Part shown: positions 15,435 through 24,139 of the stretch, in pieces
Position numbering within the stretch: position 1 is the stretch's first letter
Layout: every line of letters starts with the position of its first letter
DNA from: Thermoanaerobacteraceae bacterium
Lineage (GTDB): Bacteria; Bacillota; JADQBR01
NCBI GenBank assembly: GCA_017656305.1
Contig: JACDOG010000015.1
Location: 1-50,253 of the forward strand
Reading direction: 5' to 3'
Length of the DNA stretch: 50,253 nucleotides
Made by a program: the position numbers and the translations under genes
Notes under the pieces: generated by a model
Database searches by the model: none
What the model was told of the DNA's origin: nothing
What the model saw: only the letters and a program-made list of their open reading frames with translations

Positions 15435-16097
15435 ATGCTTGCCGAAAAGTTTTTGCCTGCCGGCCGTAAAGTTCCCCGTCACGTTAATGAAAGGGTATTA
15501 CACGTTGGTGGCGCTGTCGTCCGTGTTGAAGGACCGGTACGACCGGATGTTCTGAAGAAATTACGGCTGCATGAAGATATGAATACATTCCGCGAGCCGG
15601 CCAAACAGCACGCGGCGCTGGTGGAAATAGCTGCTTTGGAACAAGGGAGGATTTATGTTGCGCGGGTAGGAGAGCTGGTTGTCGGTTACGTGACGTTCCA
15701 CCCGCCAGACATCTATGAGCGGTGGGGACAGACCGGGTTGAACAACCTTATTGAATTGGGTGCCATTGAAGTTACTCCCCGGTGGCGGGGCAAAGGACTC
15801 AGCACCGCTTTGCTTGAGCAGGCTTTTTCCGGCAGCTGGGTAGAGGAAAAAATTATTTTTGCTACCGAGTATTACTGGCACTGGGACCTCAAGGGAACGG
15901 GTCTCACCGTATGGCAGTACCGTGACCTGATGGAAAACCTGTTCCGCAAGGTAGGACTGGAACCCTGCAATACTGACGACCCGGAAATCTGCAGCCATGC
16001 GGCAAATATGCTGATGGTGCGGATTGGTAAAAAAGTCTGCCGGGAAGATATTCTGGAATTTGAAAGGGTTAGAATGCGTGGCTTTTCAGTTATATAG
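15435..16097 (+). CDS. acuA: AcuA-type protein acetyltransferase
   Basis: 220 aa GNAT enzyme. In B. subtilis, AcuA acetylates a lysine of acetyl-CoA synthetase and so switches it off. The match covers the full length, with blocks I recall from that protein: VRVEGPV, QHAALVEIA, NNLIELGAIEV, TEYYWHWDLKGTGL, TDDPEICSHAANMLM-like and RIGKKV. ATG 15435 follows GGTGGT by 7 bases; the frame is open upstream but would begin inside the promoter. The usual neighbours acuB, acuC and acsA are absent, so it is monocistronic, with its own promoter and terminator. Confidence 0.88.
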   Translation: MLAEKFLPAGRKVPRHVNERVLHVGGAVVRVEGPVRPDVLKKLRLHEDMNTFREPAKQHAALVEIAALEQGRIYVARVGELVVGYVTFHPPDIYERWGQTGLNNLIELGAIEVTPRWRGKGLSTALLEQAFSGSWVEEKIIFATEYYWHWDLKGTGLTVWQYRDLMENLFRKVGLEPCNTDDPEICSHAANMLMVRIGKKVCREDILEFERVRMRGFSVI

Positions 16098-16106
16098 GCA
16101 ATAATC

Positions 16107-16132
16107 AAGGAGCCGAATACCGGCTCCTTTTT
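16107..16132 (+). terminator. Terminator of acuA
   Basis: AAGGAGCCG-(5)-CGGCTCCTT followed by T bases. It can also serve the convergent transporter gene on minus. Confidence 0.8.
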
Positions 16133-16145
16133 GTTACTCGGTGGG

Positions 16146-17894
16146 TTATTTTATTACGGCCCAGTCGGGGAGATGGGTGAAGTCAATTCCCCATACTGCG
16201 GGCAGCCAGAATGTACCCAGGATGGTAATCAGTATGATGCCGACCACGTTCAGCCAGAAACCGGCTTTGGCCATCTGAGGGATGGTAATATACCCGGTGC
16301 CGAAGACGATGGCGTTAGGCGGTGTGGCTACCGGCAGCATAAAGGCGAAGGAAGCTGCAGTGGCTGCCGTAATCATCAAAGCATAGGGGTGAACCTGCAT
16401 TGCAATGGCCATTGACGCCATGATGGGCATCAGCATGGTGGCGGTAGCAGTATTAGAAGTAACCTCGGTCAGGAAGATTGTCAAGGTTACCACAGCCAGT
16501 ACGATTAACATCATGCTGGCACCTTCCAAACCGGCCAGTCTCATGGCTATCCATTCCGCCAGGCCGGTGGTCTTGAAGCCGGAGGCGATTGACAAACCAC
16601 CGCCGAAGAGCAGCAGGATACCCCAGGGAATTTTATTGGCTGTTTTCCAATCCAGCAGGTATTCGCCTTTTTCCCTGTCAACGGGAATGAGGAACAGGAT
16701 CACTGCACCCAAAATGGCAATGGTGGTATCGTGAATCATGGGGAATATTTTTTTCAATACAAAGGAACGTAAAATCCAGGCAATTGCCACACAGCTGAAA
16801 ACTATCATAATCTGTGTCTGCTGCTTGGTTCTGGGTCCAAGTTTTCTCAATTCTTCGTTGATGACGGACAAACCGCCCGGGATTTCCTTTAGCTTGATGG
16901 GGAAGGCGATTTTAACCAGGTAGACCCAAGTTATAATCAATCCGACAGCAGCAATGGGGACACCGTACATCATCCACTGGGCAAAACCAATATCCTTGCC
17001 AAACATTTCCTTGGCCACTCCGACAAAGACCGTATTAGGCGGTGTACCAATAATTGTAGCCACGCCGCCGATGGAAGCCGCATAGGCGATACCGAGCATC
17101 AGGGCTGTACCGAAATTGAATTTTCCTGGTCTTAAATCTAGTTTGGCTGCTGCGGAGGCTTCTTTCATATAATGAGTGTCGCCTTCTTTTCTTTTCTGCT
17201 CAATAAGAGTGGCTACCTGCAAAATTACCGCTAGAGCAATGGGAGTCATCATCATTGTAGTGGCGGTGTTGGAAATCCACATGGACAGAAATGCCGTTGC
17301 CACCATGAAACCGAGAACCAGGCGGTTAGGACTGGTACCGATGGCACGGATAATATTTAATGCGATGCGACGGTGCAGGTCCCACTTTTCCATGGCCATG
17401 GCAATTAAGAAACCGCCCATGAATAAGAATACCAGATGATTGGCATAAGGTTCGGTAGAAGCTTTGGAACTCATGGCTCCCGTTAGCGGGAATAGGAAAA
17501 TAGGCATTAATGACGTCGCCGGAATGGGTATTGCTTCCGTTATCCACCAGGTGGCCACCCAGGCGGTGCTTGCCAGTACAGCCTGGGCTTCCGGTGACAT
17601 ATCCTTTGGAGTAGGCATCAATAAGAGCACAAGGAACAGTATTGGCCCCAGGAACAAGCCTACTTTTTGGCGGGTTCCAAAACCTGTTTTATTACCGCCG
17701 TTGTTGTCACCGGTATTTCCGCCGGAACCACCGCCGGGAAGTACTTTTTTGGCGACCATCTTTTCATCCTCTGACAGGGAAGCGGATATTTCTGCCATAA
17801 CGGTAAAGTCCAATCTTAACAGTCTTTTTGCCTGGTGGTGCATCTTCCACAGGTGCTGCCAAAAACTTTTTAAGCTGACTGCAAGGTGACTCAT
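16146..17894 (-). CDS. DASS-family sodium/dicarboxylate transporter
   Basis: 582 aa membrane symporter of the SLC13/DASS family, for succinate, fumarate, malate or similar acids. Two SNT-type sodium/substrate motifs are visible (MWISNTATTMMM and TSNTATATMLM), each followed by family sequence such as ATPPNAIVFGTGYI. About 80 N-terminal residues are hydrophilic with a Gly/Asn linker, longer than in many relatives. ATG 17894 follows AAAGGAGG. It is divergent from the kinase/regulator pair at 18430, which probably controls it. Confidence 0.9.
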   Translation of the reverse strand: MSHLAVSLKSFWQHLWKMHHQAKRLLRLDFTVMAEISASLSEDEKMVAKKVLPGGGSGGNTGDNNGGNKTGFGTRQKVGLFLGPILFLVLLLMPTPKDMSPEAQAVLASTAWVATWWITEAIPIPATSLMPIFLFPLTGAMSSKASTEPYANHLVFLFMGGFLIAMAMEKWDLHRRIALNIIRAIGTSPNRLVLGFMVATAFLSMWISNTATTMMMTPIALAVILQVATLIEQKRKEGDTHYMKEASAAAKLDLRPGKFNFGTALMLGIAYAASIGGVATIIGTPPNTVFVGVAKEMFGKDIGFAQWMMYGVPIAAVGLIITWVYLVKIAFPIKLKEIPGGLSVINEELRKLGPRTKQQTQIMIVFSCVAIAWILRSFVLKKIFPMIHDTTIAILGAVILFLIPVDREKGEYLLDWKTANKIPWGILLLFGGGLSIASGFKTTGLAEWIAMRLAGLEGASMMLIVLAVVTLTIFLTEVTSNTATATMLMPIMASMAIAMQVHPYALMITAATAASFAFMLPVATPPNAIVFGTGYITIPQMAKAGFWLNVVGIILITILGTFWLPAVWGIDFTHLPDWAVIK

Positions 17895-17995
17895 GAAATA
17901 GTACCTCCTTTTGGTAAAATTTACAGGCTGCTAAGCTCCTGCCGACCACCTCCCGGGGAAATAACAATCAAGTCCGATATTATTTTCTGTAAAAA

Positions 17996-18130
17996 TGCCC
18001 TCTGGTAAAATGGTTGGTTAACAAACGACACTGTCTCGTACCTTCATGGGCATTTCTGATATTGGGCTATCGTTTCATCCTTCCGGTTTCTTGGTTTTGT
18101 TTGCCATAATTACCAATTTGCCAGAGGGCA
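17996..18130. repeat. Inverted repeat between transporter and kinase genes
   Basis: TGCCCTCTGGTAAAATGG (17996-18013) and CCAATTTGCCAGAGGGCA (18113-18130) are inverted copies with 2 mismatches in 18, separated by 99 bp. They may be paired operators, a long-range hairpin in the transporter leader, or the ends of a tiny mobile element. The intervening 99 bp contain no gene. Confidence 0.6.
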
Positions 18131-18300
18131 GTGGCCCTTTAATCGTACACTACTGAAATAACTTTAGCAACAGCATTTAACTTAAATAACTGGTACGAAT
18201 ATTAAAGATGAAGTAATAGCTATTTTACTATTATTATGTGTTTTCTGAAAATTTAAACTTAACTGTATTTTAAGAACAAGACTATAATGGGACAATAATT

Positions 18301-18324
18301 TGAACATATTGTTAATAATGTTCA
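18301..18324. promoter_or_regulatory. Palindromic operator candidate upstream of the kinase gene
   Basis: TGAACAT-N10-ATGTTCA is a perfect dyad, followed by a further half-site TGTTCA (18328-18333). A TATAAT at about 18282 lies just upstream. In the 535-bp gap 17895-18429 this dyad and the 17996/18130 repeat are the only structures I see. Binding of the regulator encoded at 20034 is an inference. Confidence 0.4.
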
Positions 18325-18429
18325 TTTTGTTCAAAGGATAATACTGGTAATAACCGGCCGAATAGAGGTATACAATGGCATTTTGTCGAAGTTAATTAAA
18401 TCAGCCATGTTCAAGGAGGACACAGGTTT

Positions 18430-20013
18430 GTGAAAGTAAAAAAAAATTTGAGTATTCAAACTCAAATCATACTCCTGGCTTCTGGACTGGTGTTTTTATC
18501 TATCCTTATCGGGGGTGTGTTTTTAGTAGAAAACTTTTCCGCGCAGCTGGAAAAGGAACTGGGTTCCAAAGCGCTGGCCATTGCCAGGACACTGGCCCAG
18601 CTGGAGGAAATTCAGCAGGCAGTTGGCAGGCCTGACGGCTGGAAAACAATTCAGCCCATAGCAGAGAAGACCCGGCTGGCCACAAACGTGGAGTATATTG
18701 TTGTGCTGGACATGAATAAAATAAGGTACTCTCACCCCCTGCAGAACAGAATTGGCACCCGGTTCAGCGGTGGGGACGAAGACCCTGCTTTTGCCGAACA
18801 CGAGTATATCTCACGGGCTGAAGGGGTGCTAGGCCCTTCTGTCAGGGCGTTTGTTCCCATAATGACCGACGAGGGCACCAAGCAGGTGGGGGTAGTGGTT
18901 GTCGGAATTTTGACTCCTACCATTTCCAAGCTGGTCCACGGAATGCGTTTTCAGCTGTACCTGTCCCTGCTGGCAGGATTAATAGTGGGTATTATTGGGT
19001 CGGTGATTTTGGCCCGCAACATTAAGCGCGCCATGTTTAACATGGAGCCGGCGGAAATAGCCCAGCTGCTGGAAGAGCGGGTGGCTGTATTTCAGTCTAT
19101 CGGTGAAGGGATTATTGCCATAGACCGCGAAAATAAAATAACCATTATTAATGACGAGGCCCGGAGGATTATCGGGATATATGATGATGTAGTGGGAAAG
19201 CATATTTACGAAGTGATTCCCAACAGCCGGCTGCCTGAGGTGGCGGCTACCGGTGTGGCGGAATACCAGCAGGAGATGATTATTAATAATATCAATATCC
19301 TGGCCAACCGGATTCCCATCCGTGTCAAAAATGAAATTGTCGGCGCCGTGGCCACCTTTCAGGATAAGACCGAAGTGAGGGAAATGGCCGAAGAATTAAC
19401 CGGCGTGAAAAAATTTATCGAGGCACTCCGGGTGCAGAATCACGAGCATTTAAATAAACTGCATACCATTGCTGGACTGATACAGTTAAAACAGTACGAA
19501 AAAGTACTTGATTATATCTATTCCATAACTGAAGAGCAGCAGGAAATTACCGGATTCATTACAAAAAGTATCAAGGATTACAGTATTGCCGGTCTGCTGC
19601 TGGGAAAATACAGTCGTGCCAAGGAAATGAAAGTGGAGCTGGATCTTGACAAAATTAGCAAGCTGACCAGGCTGCCCGGCGGTGTGGACAGCGGGGCCAT
19701 GGTTATGATCCTGGGGAATCTGCTGGAAAATGCCATGGAAGCAGTGACCGGCCTGGAGGCGGGACGTCGTTACGTCTACTGCCTGTTAAAAGAAGCGGAA
19801 GAAGGCGTCAGAATTGTGGTGGCGGACCGGGGGCCGGGAATAAAACCGGAATTAAAAGACCGCATCTTTATGACCGGTTTTTCAACCAAGGGCAACAAGC
19901 GGGGCTACGGTCTGGCTTTAGTTAAAAAATATGTTTCCGCAGCCTCCGGTACAATTAATATAGAATCAGAAGTTGGTGCCGGGACAAAAATCGAGATATT
20001 GCTGCCCTGGTAG
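18430..20013 (+). CDS. Dicarboxylate sensor histidine kinase (DcuS/DctS/CitA type)
   Basis: 527 aa membrane kinase. Helix 1 (about 12-32), an extracytoplasmic Cache/PAS-like sensor domain (about 35-175), helix 2 (about 178-198), a cytoplasmic PAS domain (about 215-325), a SpoOB-like dimer domain with the phosphorylated His in QNHEHLNKLHTIAGL, and an HATPase domain (NLLENAMEAV, DRGPGIKPEL, GYGLALVKKYV). GTG start with AAGGAGGA 9 bases upstream. The response regulator starts 20 bp later. Confidence 0.9.
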   Translation: MKVKKNLSIQTQIILLASGLVFLSILIGGVFLVENFSAQLEKELGSKALAIARTLAQLEEIQQAVGRPDGWKTIQPIAEKTRLATNVEYIVVLDMNKIRYSHPLQNRIGTRFSGGDEDPAFAEHEYISRAEGVLGPSVRAFVPIMTDEGTKQVGVVVVGILTPTISKLVHGMRFQLYLSLLAGLIVGIIGSVILARNIKRAMFNMEPAEIAQLLEERVAVFQSIGEGIIAIDRENKITIINDEARRIIGIYDDVVGKHIYEVIPNSRLPEVAATGVAEYQQEMIINNINILANRIPIRVKNEIVGAVATFQDKTEVREMAEELTGVKKFIEALRVQNHEHLNKLHTIAGLIQLKQYEKVLDYIYSITEEQQEITGFITKSIKDYSIAGLLLGKYSRAKEMKVELDLDKISKLTRLPGGVDSGAMVMILGNLLENAMEAVTGLEAGRRYVYCLLKEAEEGVRIVVADRGPGIKPELKDRIFMTGFSTKGNKRGYGLALVKKYVSAASGTINIESEVGAGTKIEILLPW

Positions 20014-20033
20014 TGTGTAAGGAGGTTGTTATT

Positions 20034-20708
20034 TTGCAGATCAGAACGGTGATTGTAGAAGACGACCCCATGGTAATGGAAGTAAACAGGCAGTACATAG
20101 AAGCCGTTGAGGGTTTTAAGGTTATCGGAACGGCAGAAACGGGTTTCGAGGCTATGACTCTTATTAAGGAAGAGAAGCCGCACCTGGTTATTTTGGATAT
20201 TTTTTTACCTGATAAGGACGGCCTGCAGACCTTGCAGGAAATCCGCAATTTAAATATCCCTACCGATGTCATTTTGGTCACCGCAGCCCGGGATGCGGAC
20301 ACCATCCAGCAGGTTTTGCGCCTGGGAGCGGTGGACTACATTATCAAACCCTTTAAATTCGAACGCATCAAGAGTGCACTGGAAAATTACAAAAGCTTAT
20401 TTAAAAAACTGAATCAAAAGGAGGCCCTGGACCAGGAGGATATAGACCAGATTACCGCAGTAAAGACCGAGCCGGTTGTGGAAGAGCTGCCCAAGGGATT
20501 GACCGAGGTAACCATGAAGCAGGTATTGCTGTACCTGATGAAGAGTAACAAGAGTTTATCGGCTGAAGAGGTGGCGGAAGGCATCGGCCTGGCGCGGGTA
20601 ACGGCGCGACGTTATTTGGATTACTTGGAGAAAACGGGTATAGTGAAACTGGAAGTCCAGTACGGTTCCGTTGGCCGGCCCGTTAATCGTTACAGAATTA
20701 TCAACTAG
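20034..20708 (+). CDS. Response regulator, CitB/DcuR/DctR type
   Basis: 224 aa. Receiver domain at about 1-120 with acidic pocket E9-D10-D11, phosphorylation site Asp55 (LVILDIFLPD) and Lys in IIKPF. A C-terminal helix-turn-helix (SAEEVAEGIGLARVTARRYL) matches the DcuR group. TTG 20034 is 8 bases after AAGGAGG, which lies just past the kinase stop; an upstream GTG at 20013 would precede that site. It likely activates the divergent transporter gene. Confidence 0.88.
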   Translation: MQIRTVIVEDDPMVMEVNRQYIEAVEGFKVIGTAETGFEAMTLIKEEKPHLVILDIFLPDKDGLQTLQEIRNLNIPTDVILVTAARDADTIQQVLRLGAVDYIIKPFKFERIKSALENYKSLFKKLNQKEALDQEDIDQITAVKTEPVVEELPKGLTEVTMKQVLLYLMKSNKSLSAEEVAEGIGLARVTARRYLDYLEKTGIVKLEVQYGSVGRPVNRYRIIN

Positions 20709-20720
20709 CGGAGGGTATTT

Positions 20721-21731
20721 ATGGTACGGAAAGTGGCTATTTTCCTTAGCGCTGTAATAATGCTGGTCTTTTTTATGGGAGGTTGCACTGACAGGGCGAG
20801 AGATATGGAACAGGTGTCGAAAAATGAGAGAATTATCATTCGCTTTTCTCATGTAGTGGCGGAATCTACCCCAAAAGGAAAGGCTGCCAAACGTTTTGCC
20901 CAGCTGGTGCATGAACGAACAAACGGCAGGGTGGAAGTCCAGGTGTATCCCAATTCCACTCTTTATAAGGACGGCGAGGAATTTAAAGCTCTTCTGGAAA
21001 ATAACGTCCAGATAATTGCTCCTGCTACTGCCAAGCTGACCAAGATGTTTCCCCAGTGGCAGGTGTTTGATCTTCCTTTCATCTTTGATAGTTATGACGA
21101 GGTCCACCGGGCCATGGACGGCCAGGTGGGCAAGCGGCTGTTTGCGCTTCTTGAACAGCGCAATGTACTGGGCCTGGCCATGTGGGATAACGGTTTCAAG
21201 CAGATGAGTGCCACCCGGCCCTTAAAATCTGTGGCGGATTTTAAGGGGCTTACCTTTAGAATCATGCCCAGTCCCGTGTTGGCCAGGCAGTTTGAGCTGC
21301 TGGGGGCGGAAACGAAAGAACTGCCCTTTAACGAGGTCTACGGGGCGCTGCAGGAAGGAGAGGTGGATGGTGCGGAAAATCCCCTGTCCAACTTTTACAC
21401 CAAGAAATTTCACCAGGTGCAGTCGCACCTGACAATCAGCAATCACGGCTACCTGGGATATGCGGTTTTGACAAACAAGACTTTTTGGAACAGTCTGCCT
21501 GAGGATGTGAAAAGGGTCTTGGAGGAAACCATGAAGGAAGTGACCCGGTGGGAAAGACAGGAAGCCCAGCGGTTAAATGACCAGGTGCTGGAGGAATTGA
21601 AAAAATCTCGGGAGATTAACATACATTATTTGACGGACAAAGAAAAACAGCAGTGGCAGGAAGCCCTGCATCCCATTTACCGGGAGTACGCCGATATCGG
21701 CGGGGAACTCTTGCGGGAAATCATGGAGTAG
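20721..21731 (+). CDS. DctP/DctB-type dicarboxylate-binding lipoprotein
   Basis: 336 aa extracytoplasmic binding protein of the TRAP (DctP/SBP_bac_7) family. The signal peptide ends in a lipobox (MGGCTD). Typical blocks: FSHVVAESTPKGKAAKRF, AQLVHERTNGRVEVQVYPN-like, LPFIFDSYDEVHRAMD, and GALQEGEVDGAENPLSNF. No TRAP membrane subunits (DctQ, DctM) are nearby. The set of transporter, kinase, regulator and binding protein is that of B. subtilis dctP/dctS/dctR/dctB, where the binding protein acts as a co-sensor. I infer the same here. Confidence 0.85.
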   Translation: MVRKVAIFLSAVIMLVFFMGGCTDRARDMEQVSKNERIIIRFSHVVAESTPKGKAAKRFAQLVHERTNGRVEVQVYPNSTLYKDGEEFKALLENNVQIIAPATAKLTKMFPQWQVFDLPFIFDSYDEVHRAMDGQVGKRLFALLEQRNVLGLAMWDNGFKQMSATRPLKSVADFKGLTFRIMPSPVLARQFELLGAETKELPFNEVYGALQEGEVDGAENPLSNFYTKKFHQVQSHLTISNHGYLGYAVLTNKTFWNSLPEDVKRVLEETMKEVTRWERQEAQRLNDQVLEELKKSREINIHYLTDKEKQQWQEALHPIYREYADIGGELLREIME

Positions 21732-21748
21732 TGTAAGGAATGGTAATT

Positions 21749-22858
21749 GTGGAGAGATTACGTGAATATGCTGCGCAACTGGGGTTATTAATTGGATGGG
21801 CACGGCCGGTAACGGATGAGCGAGTTGCCGGTTTACTGCAGGCCCGGATGACAAGCGGCAAGTACCCGCCTTTTGTTAATTATTCCTTAACGGAACGGGT
21901 TAATCCCCGGTTGCAGTTGAGAGATGTAAAAACCGTTATCAGCGTTGCCGTACCCTACGTTACCGAATACTTTCCCAAACCGGCTGACAGGCCCCGGGGA
22001 CAGCTGGCCAGGTTCAGCTGGGGTAAAGATTACCATGGTGTTGTAAAAAGAAAATTGGAACAGTTGGCAGACTTTTTACAAAAAGAGCTGGGAGCTAAAT
22101 CTTTTGCCTGCAGTGTTGATACCGGCCCCCTGGTGGACAAACACTGGGCAAGGCAGGCAGGGTTGGGCTGGTACGGCAAGAACACTACAATCCTAACCGA
22201 GCGTTACGGGTCTTGGGTTGTTCTGGGTGAGCTGCTGGTGGATGTGGAACTGGGCGATAACGGCCAGGAACTGGTGATGCAGGAGACCTGCAGGGGTTGC
22301 GACCGTTGCATTCGAGCATGTCCCACTGGTGCCATTGAGGCGCCGTATGTTGTTAACCCGTACAAATGCTTATCCTATCTTACCCAGGAAAAAGGAATTT
22401 TCCCTCGCCGGTACCGGGATTACCTGGGAGATAGAATCTACGGCTGCGATATCTGCCAGGAAGCATGTCCCCACAATCAAAATGTGGATGCAGGCAGGGT
22501 GGGAGAATTTTTGATTTCGCGGCAGGAACCGGATTTGGCTTACCCCGGTATCGACTTGCTATTGGGGTTATCCAACAAAGAATTTAGAGAAATATTTGGC
22601 CAAAGCACCTGCGGCTGGCGGGGTAAGATCGTCCTCCAGCGCAACGCGCTGCTTGCCGCCGGCAACATGGGCTATGTTTCCGAGCAAATTTACCGGTTGG
22701 CGGAAAACAGCCAGAGTAAGGTGTTGCGTTTACATGCGTTGTGGTCGCTATATAAATCCCAGGGCAAACGAGTTAGGGATTATTTCGCACGAAGGCTGTC
22801 ACGGGAGCTTGACCCGGAAATCCGGAGCGAGCTGACATGGTGCCTAAATCGCATGTGA
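21749..22858 (+). CDS. queG: Epoxyqueuosine reductase QueG
   Basis: 369 aa. Cobalamin- and Fe-S-dependent enzyme for the last step of queuosine synthesis in tRNA. Conserved blocks: DTGPLVDKHWARQAGLGWYG, GELLVDVEL, first cluster CRGCDRCIRACPTGAI, second cluster CDICQEACPHN, then HEAT-like repeats at the C-terminus. The GTG at 21749 has AAGGA 9 bases upstream; an ATG at 21740 directly abuts that site, so I prefer GTG. Confidence 0.92.
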   Translation: MERLREYAAQLGLLIGWARPVTDERVAGLLQARMTSGKYPPFVNYSLTERVNPRLQLRDVKTVISVAVPYVTEYFPKPADRPRGQLARFSWGKDYHGVVKRKLEQLADFLQKELGAKSFACSVDTGPLVDKHWARQAGLGWYGKNTTILTERYGSWVVLGELLVDVELGDNGQELVMQETCRGCDRCIRACPTGAIEAPYVVNPYKCLSYLTQEKGIFPRRYRDYLGDRIYGCDICQEACPHNQNVDAGRVGEFLISRQEPDLAYPGIDLLLGLSNKEFREIFGQSTCGWRGKIVLQRNALLAAGNMGYVSEQIYRLAENSQSKVLRLHALWSLYKSQGKRVRDYFARRLSRELDPEIRSELTWCLNRM

Positions 22859-22914
22859 AGCAACAGGGAAAATTTAACTCTTGGCGAAATAATAAAGGGC
22901 CGGGGGTTGAGAAA

Positions 22915-23847
22915 ATGCGATTGCTGAAACGGTTTTACCAGCTATTTATGAAATTCATAGCCGTGCTGTTAATCGCTGTCGCAGCAGTTCACCTGGTTTT
23001 GGTCAACATGGATTTTCATTCCTATGAAGAGGCGGCCATCCGCTTTCTTGCCCGGCAGGAACCGGCCAAATTTGCCTTGAGCGGTTCGGGTAACTGGTTT
23101 GGCGAATTGGGACACGTACCGGGGGAAAGCGGCGTAAAGGTTGAACCTGACATAGAAAAAACCTTTGAGTACAAGATGGAACAGTGGACTGCTTTCAAGC
23201 GCGACGTATCCGATACCTTATCCCTGCTGTTGAACGTGTGGCGGCTGGAAAGAACGGAAGCGGGAGAGGAATATGTAAACCCGGTGTATGCCAAAAGCTG
23301 GCTGGAAATTGCCCGAGATAACCTTTCTGCTGCGGCTGCAGCCCTTTACCGGATGATTACGGTGCGGGTGATGCGGGTAGGCGACCAGCCGGTAATGGTG
23401 GTGAAAAAGAAAGTACTGCCGTATGACCATACGGATAAAATTCTCCGGTGGGCGCCGCTAATTGAACAGGCGGCACGGAAATACGGCGTTGACCCGGCAA
23501 TAGTGGCTGCAGTTATGGAGCAGGAATCGGGAGGGGACCCGCGGGCGGTCAGCCCGGCGGGGGCTATCGGACTGATGCAACTGATGCCTGCTACGGCCAG
23601 GTTTCTGGGTGTAGACCCTTATGACCCGGTGGAAAATATTGAGGGCGGTACCAGGTACCTGGCCATGCAGTTAAAGGAATTCGGCAATTTGGAGCAGGCT
23701 CTGGCGGCATATAATGCCGGGCCGGGCAATGTCTACAACTCTCGTTACCTGTACATCTCGGAAACGAAAAACTACATCCGGCGGGTACCCGAGTTAATTG
23801 AAAAGTACCGGGAAAAACTGGCTGTAGAAGCAATGACAGCTAAATAG
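22915..23847 (+). CDS. Membrane-anchored lytic transglycosylase (SLT domain)
   Basis: 310 aa murein lytic transglycosylase. An N-terminal anchor or signal helix (about 14-32) leads into a spacer of about 165 residues without known domain. The SLT domain (about 190-300) has the catalytic Glu in MEQESGGDPRAVSPAGAIGL, then MQLMPATA, GTRYLAMQL and LAAYNAGPGNV. ATG 22915 is chosen because it begins the basic-hydrophobic signal; the frame is open to 22837, overlapping queG by 22 bp. Confidence 0.87.
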   Translation: MRLLKRFYQLFMKFIAVLLIAVAAVHLVLVNMDFHSYEEAAIRFLARQEPAKFALSGSGNWFGELGHVPGESGVKVEPDIEKTFEYKMEQWTAFKRDVSDTLSLLLNVWRLERTEAGEEYVNPVYAKSWLEIARDNLSAAAAALYRMITVRVMRVGDQPVMVVKKKVLPYDHTDKILRWAPLIEQAARKYGVDPAIVAAVMEQESGGDPRAVSPAGAIGLMQLMPATARFLGVDPYDPVENIEGGTRYLAMQLKEFGNLEQALAAYNAGPGNVYNSRYLYISETKNYIRRVPELIEKYREKLAVEAMTAK

Positions 23848-23995
23848 ACTGCAGTTTTTTTCTGGCGGCAGCCAGTTTTTTTTCTATCTTGGCTATTTTT
23901 CTGTCGTACTGCCCGTTGCGGTTGACTTTTTGCAACAGCTCCTTATAACTGTTTCCCTGCTTGATATATAATTGCAGGTCTTTTTTTGTTGTCAT
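23840..23995 (-). CDS. Small basic coiled-coil protein
   Basis: 51 aa, rich in Lys, with a predicted amphipathic helix (RKIAKIEKKLAAARKKLQ). A good ribosome site GAGGTGAG lies 8 bases before ATG 23995. Its 3' end overlaps the convergent transglycosylase gene by 8 bp. Not recognised. Confidence 0.6.
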   Translation of the reverse strand: MTTKKDLQLYIKQGNSYKELLQKVNRNGQYDRKIAKIEKKLAAARKKLQSI

Positions 23996-24139
23996 TGGTT
24001 ACACTCACCTCTCTTCTATAACTGTTACTGTCTACACGTGGTAATTATTACCATTTTGCCAAATTTAAAACCTGATTTTACACAAATTAATAATTAATTT
24101 TTCTTTCTTGTAGCAAACTATATACGTAGAGGTGATTGT

